This document shows positions 62,381 to 64,000 of a stretch of DNA of 64,000 nt, in pieces (position 1 is the first letter of the stretch; every line of letters starts with the position of its first letter). This DNA is from Bacillota bacterium (lineage in GTDB: Bacteria > Bacillota > JADQBR01): assembly GCA_016278515.1 (NCBI GenBank), contig JADQBR010000036.1, positions 92,513-156,512 on the forward strand. Reading direction: 5' to 3'. Both the position numbers and the translations under genes were made by a program. The notes under the pieces were generated by a model. That model worked only from the letters and a program-made list of their open reading frames with translations, had not been told where the DNA came from and did no database searches.

Positions 62381-63331
62381 TCACTCCCCTTCTTCACTAT
62401 TGTTTTTCACTTCCGACGCTTGATACATATTTGTTTTGGCCGTGGCGGCTAAGCCGGTTATTGTACCCATGCCCAAAGTTTCCACGGCACTATTGGGTAC
62501 TACTACCATGGCACCTCTTTCTTTCATGCCTTCATAAAGAATATTCATAGCTCTTAGCTGTAAAGCTGTTTGATTTCCTTCGTAATATTTTGAAGCTTCT
62601 GCGAACTCTTTGGCGACTTCCTTTTCTGCCTGGCCCAGAATTATCCTTGCTCGTCTTTCTCTTTCAGCTTGTGCTTCCTTGGACATTGCTTTTTGCAAAT
62701 TAGCAGGAATGACTACGTCCCTAATTTCTACAGCCTGAACAGCTATACCCCATGGTTCAGTGCGTTTGTCAATTATTTTCACCAGTTCTTCGTCAACATG
62801 TTCTCTAGTAGCTAGCATTTCCGCTAACAATGTACGGCCTATAACCTCTCTTAACGCTGTTTGCGCGGCCCAGGAAACCGCGGATTTGTAGTCTGCTACC
62901 TCAAGTGATGCTTTTTCCGGGTCCCAAACTACCCAAAACATTACGGCATCCACGTCCACCGGTACAGTATCTTTTGTTAGTGTTTGTTCTGCTACAAATG
63001 AAGAAATCATGACTCTTTGGTCTATCCATGTAGCTATTGAATCTACAAATGGTAGTAAAAAAAACAAACCTGGTCCCGCAGTGCGATAGTAGCGCCCTAA
63101 CCGCAATATAATTACTTTCTGCCACTGCGCAGCAATTCTCACGGAAGCTAACGCAAGACCCGCTGCAGAAATAGTAGCAGCAATTAAGATAAAGTTAGCG
63201 GTATATAGACCTAATAATAGTGCCGCGGCACTAATAAACAGCACCACTATCACTACCGCCGCTTTCAAATTGCTGTCAGGTTTTTCACCGGGTATCTCCG
63301 GAGGTTCCGGCCTTGGTGTTGTTGGGCTCAA
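62381..63331 (-). CDS. slipin/stomatin (SPFH) family membrane protein
   Basis: 316 residues: a Pro-rich N-terminus, two adjacent helices (about 23-66), and an SPFH domain with VIILRLGRYYRTAGPGLFFLLPFVDS, TLTKDTVPVDVDAVMFW and TALREVIGRTLLAEMLATREHVDEEL, then a helical region ending in PNSAVETLGMG. Scaffold for membrane protein assemblies. Placed between a GntR regulator and a multiheme cytochrome, it may organise that cytochrome; this is inference. Bacterial slipins usually sit beside NfeD proteases, which are absent here. Confidence 0.93.
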   Translation of the reverse strand: MSPTTPRPEPPEIPGEKPDSNLKAAVVIVVLFISAAALLLGLYTANFILIAATISAAGLALASVRIAAQWQKVIILRLGRYYRTAGPGLFFLLPFVDSIATWIDQRVMISSFVAEQTLTKDTVPVDVDAVMFWVVWDPEKASLEVADYKSAVSWAAQTALREVIGRTLLAEMLATREHVDEELVKIIDKRTEPWGIAVQAVEIRDVVIPANLQKAMSKEAQAERERRARIILGQAEKEVAKEFAEASKYYEGNQTALQLRAMNILYEGMKERGAMVVVPNSAVETLGMGTITGLAATAKTNMYQASEVKNNSEEGE

Positions 63332-63346
63332 ACCTTTTTCCCCCTC

Positions 63347-63721
63347 TCACATATTTTTAAGTTTGTAATCTAAAGCTTCTATTAAATCTTCCGGTTTCAT
63401 GTTTAACTCGTAAGCTTCAATCAGAATATTGCGAGCCAACTGCTCTATACGTCGTTCACGAATACTTTCTTCCGACTCATGCACTTCTTTTACAAATGTT
63501 CCTTTTCCTTGTTTGGTTATCAGCACACCTTCTTGCTCCAACTCTGAATAGACCTTACTGACGGTATTAACATTAATTTTCAGAATTACAGCCAACTTAC
63601 GCACTGTTGGAAGCTTGGTTTTAGGCGGATAAATATCTGCGGCAATGGCATATTTAATTTTTTCTTTCAATTGAACGTATATTGGAACCCCACTTTTACT
63701 GTCAATGGTTAGATACTCCAT
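63347..63721 (-). CDS. GntR-family regulator, YtrA subfamily
   Basis: 124-residue regulator with only a winged-helix domain (PIYVQLKEKIKYAIAADIYPPKTKLPTVRKLA-ILKINVNTVSKVYSELEQEGVL split by one residue) and a short helical dimerisation tail, as in YtrA proteins that control transporter or membrane stress genes. ATG 63721 has GAGGG eight bases upstream. First of a three-gene operon with slipin and cytochrome; its promoter contains a matching inverted repeat, so autoregulation is likely. Confidence 0.93.
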   Translation of the reverse strand: MEYLTIDSKSGVPIYVQLKEKIKYAIAADIYPPKTKLPTVRKLAVILKINVNTVSKVYSELEQEGVLITKQGKGTFVKEVHESEESIRERRIEQLARNILIEAYELNMKPEDLIEALDYKLKNM

Positions 63722-63757
63722 GACTATTCCCTCTTTCTTACCATTTATGTCCGCCCC

Positions 63758-63787
63758 TTGTAATATTGTCATAGTTGTCTATTACAA
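63758..63787. promoter_or_regulatory. candidate GntR/YtrA-type operator 1
   Basis: Perfect eight-base arms TTGTAATA (63758-63765) and TATTACAA (63780-63787) separated by 14 bases, placed across the expected transcription start of the regulator operon. A near copy controls the 66-residue protein gene. Confidence 0.75.
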
Positions 63788-63815
63788 TTATACAAAAACA
63801 TTCTAGATAGGTCAA
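63787..63815 (-). promoter_or_regulatory. promoter of the GntR-slipin-cytochrome operon
   Basis: Minus strand -35 TTGACC (63810-63815), 17-base spacer, -10 TATAAT (63787-63792), directly upstream of the operator. Confidence 0.8.
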
Positions 63816-63850
63816 TGATAATTCAGAATATTTTTACCTCTCACAAGAAC

Positions 63851-63892
63851 AAAAGCATTTCATGCCTTTCGGCTTGAAGCGGTAATGCTTTT
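63851..63892 (-). terminator. hairpin terminator upstream of the GntR promoter
   Basis: Stem AAAAGCATT / AATGCTTTT enclosing a smaller GCC/GGC hairpin; on the minus strand it ends in TTTTGTT. It probably ends a transcript that enters from beyond base 64000. Confidence 0.65.
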
Positions 63893-64000
63893 GCACCCAA
63901 GGGCATTAAGGGCGACTAAGGCAACAAGTTGCCAAGTCTTCTATATTCTTACCCAGGGAACCCCTGGTTCCCTAGGTCGGTACCCTGTAACCCTCCTATA
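63893..64000 (-). other. hairpin-rich sequence at window end
   Basis: Contains a perfect AGGGAACC-CCT-GGTTCCCT inverted repeat near 63955-63973 and a long GACT/AGTC plus GGCAA/TTGCC hairpin near 63916-63940. No gene is visible. It could be a structured RNA or the 3' part of an RNA element cut by the window edge. Confidence 0.4.

Noticed and set aside
1..64000. tRNA, rRNA, CRISPR arrays, insertion sequences or prophage
   Set aside because: I looked for cloverleaf-type sequences, regularly spaced repeats, transposase or integrase motifs and found none; the short octamer arrays are too small and unspaced for CRISPR.

Overview
The window looks like chromosomal DNA of an anaerobic member of the Bacillota (Clostridia-like) that respires sulfite or a related sulfur compound. 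The Bacillota call rests on the AddA/AddB helicase-nuclease pair, the YhaM exonuclease, the short GntR/YtrA-type regulator, strong AGGAGG-type ribosome binding sites with frequent GTG/TTG starts, and sigma-A-like promoters. The respiratory call rests on a complete set of dissimilatory sulfite reductase genes (dsrABC, dsrD, dsrMKJOP, dsrN and a second dsrMK). No sat, apr or qmo gene is present here, so sulfate activation cannot be judged. Almost all genes are on the minus strand; only a LysR regulator, a nitronate monooxygenase-like gene and a thiamine pyrophosphokinase are on plus.

Region 1 (1-14.7 kb): after the truncated start of a D,D-carboxypeptidase gene lies a nearly complete anaerobic cobalamin operon. 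It is read from a cobalamin riboswitch plus terminator (about 14680 to 14412) through cbiM-N-Q-O (cobalt ECF transporter), cbiD-E-T-L-F-G-H-J-X-C-A, cobO and a cobA-hemD fusion. Cobalt uptake, the uroporphyrinogen III branch point, corrin ring synthesis and adenosylation are therefore encoded together. CobA-HemD also makes precorrin-2, from which siroheme for DsrAB derives.

Region 2 (14.7-33.5 kb): a carbon-nitrogen hydrolase, a YeiH-type putative sulfate exporter and the dsr locus. The dsr genes run from a LysR-controlled divergent promoter at about 32.4 kb: a small ORF, dsrM2-dsrK2, ferredoxin, dsrA-dsrB-dsrD, a 53-residue protein, dsrC, a CoA-disulfide-reductase-like flavoprotein fused to rhodanese, an RsbRD-like protein, dsrK-J-O-P-M and dsrN. 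Electrons from menaquinol and possibly NAD(P)H would go through the DsrMK modules to the DsrC trisulfide made by DsrAB.

Region 3 (33.5-55.6 kb): mostly housekeeping or accessory genes. These are a coiled-coil protein with 14-residue repeats, a YdjM-type membrane protein, a MidA-type methyltransferase, an ADP-ribosylglycohydrolase, an orphan SdhB-like iron-sulfur protein next to an SLC13 anion transporter, yhaM, an amidohydrolase, glutamate dehydrogenase, addAB, a second carbon-nitrogen hydrolase, an iron-sulfur flavoprotein, RNase HI, an aberrant sirtuin and thiN.

Region 4 (55.6-64 kb): a tungstate uptake locus (tupABC), with a structured leader before tupA and a ModE-type regulator fused to a TupA-like domain. 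Next come a half-size TauE protein, a 66-residue membrane protein behind a long structured leader, and an operon of a GntR regulator, a slipin and a membrane-anchored cytochrome with twelve possible heme sites. The GntR promoter and the promoter of the small membrane protein share nearly the same 30-bp operator, which suggests a local regulon not explained by known systems.
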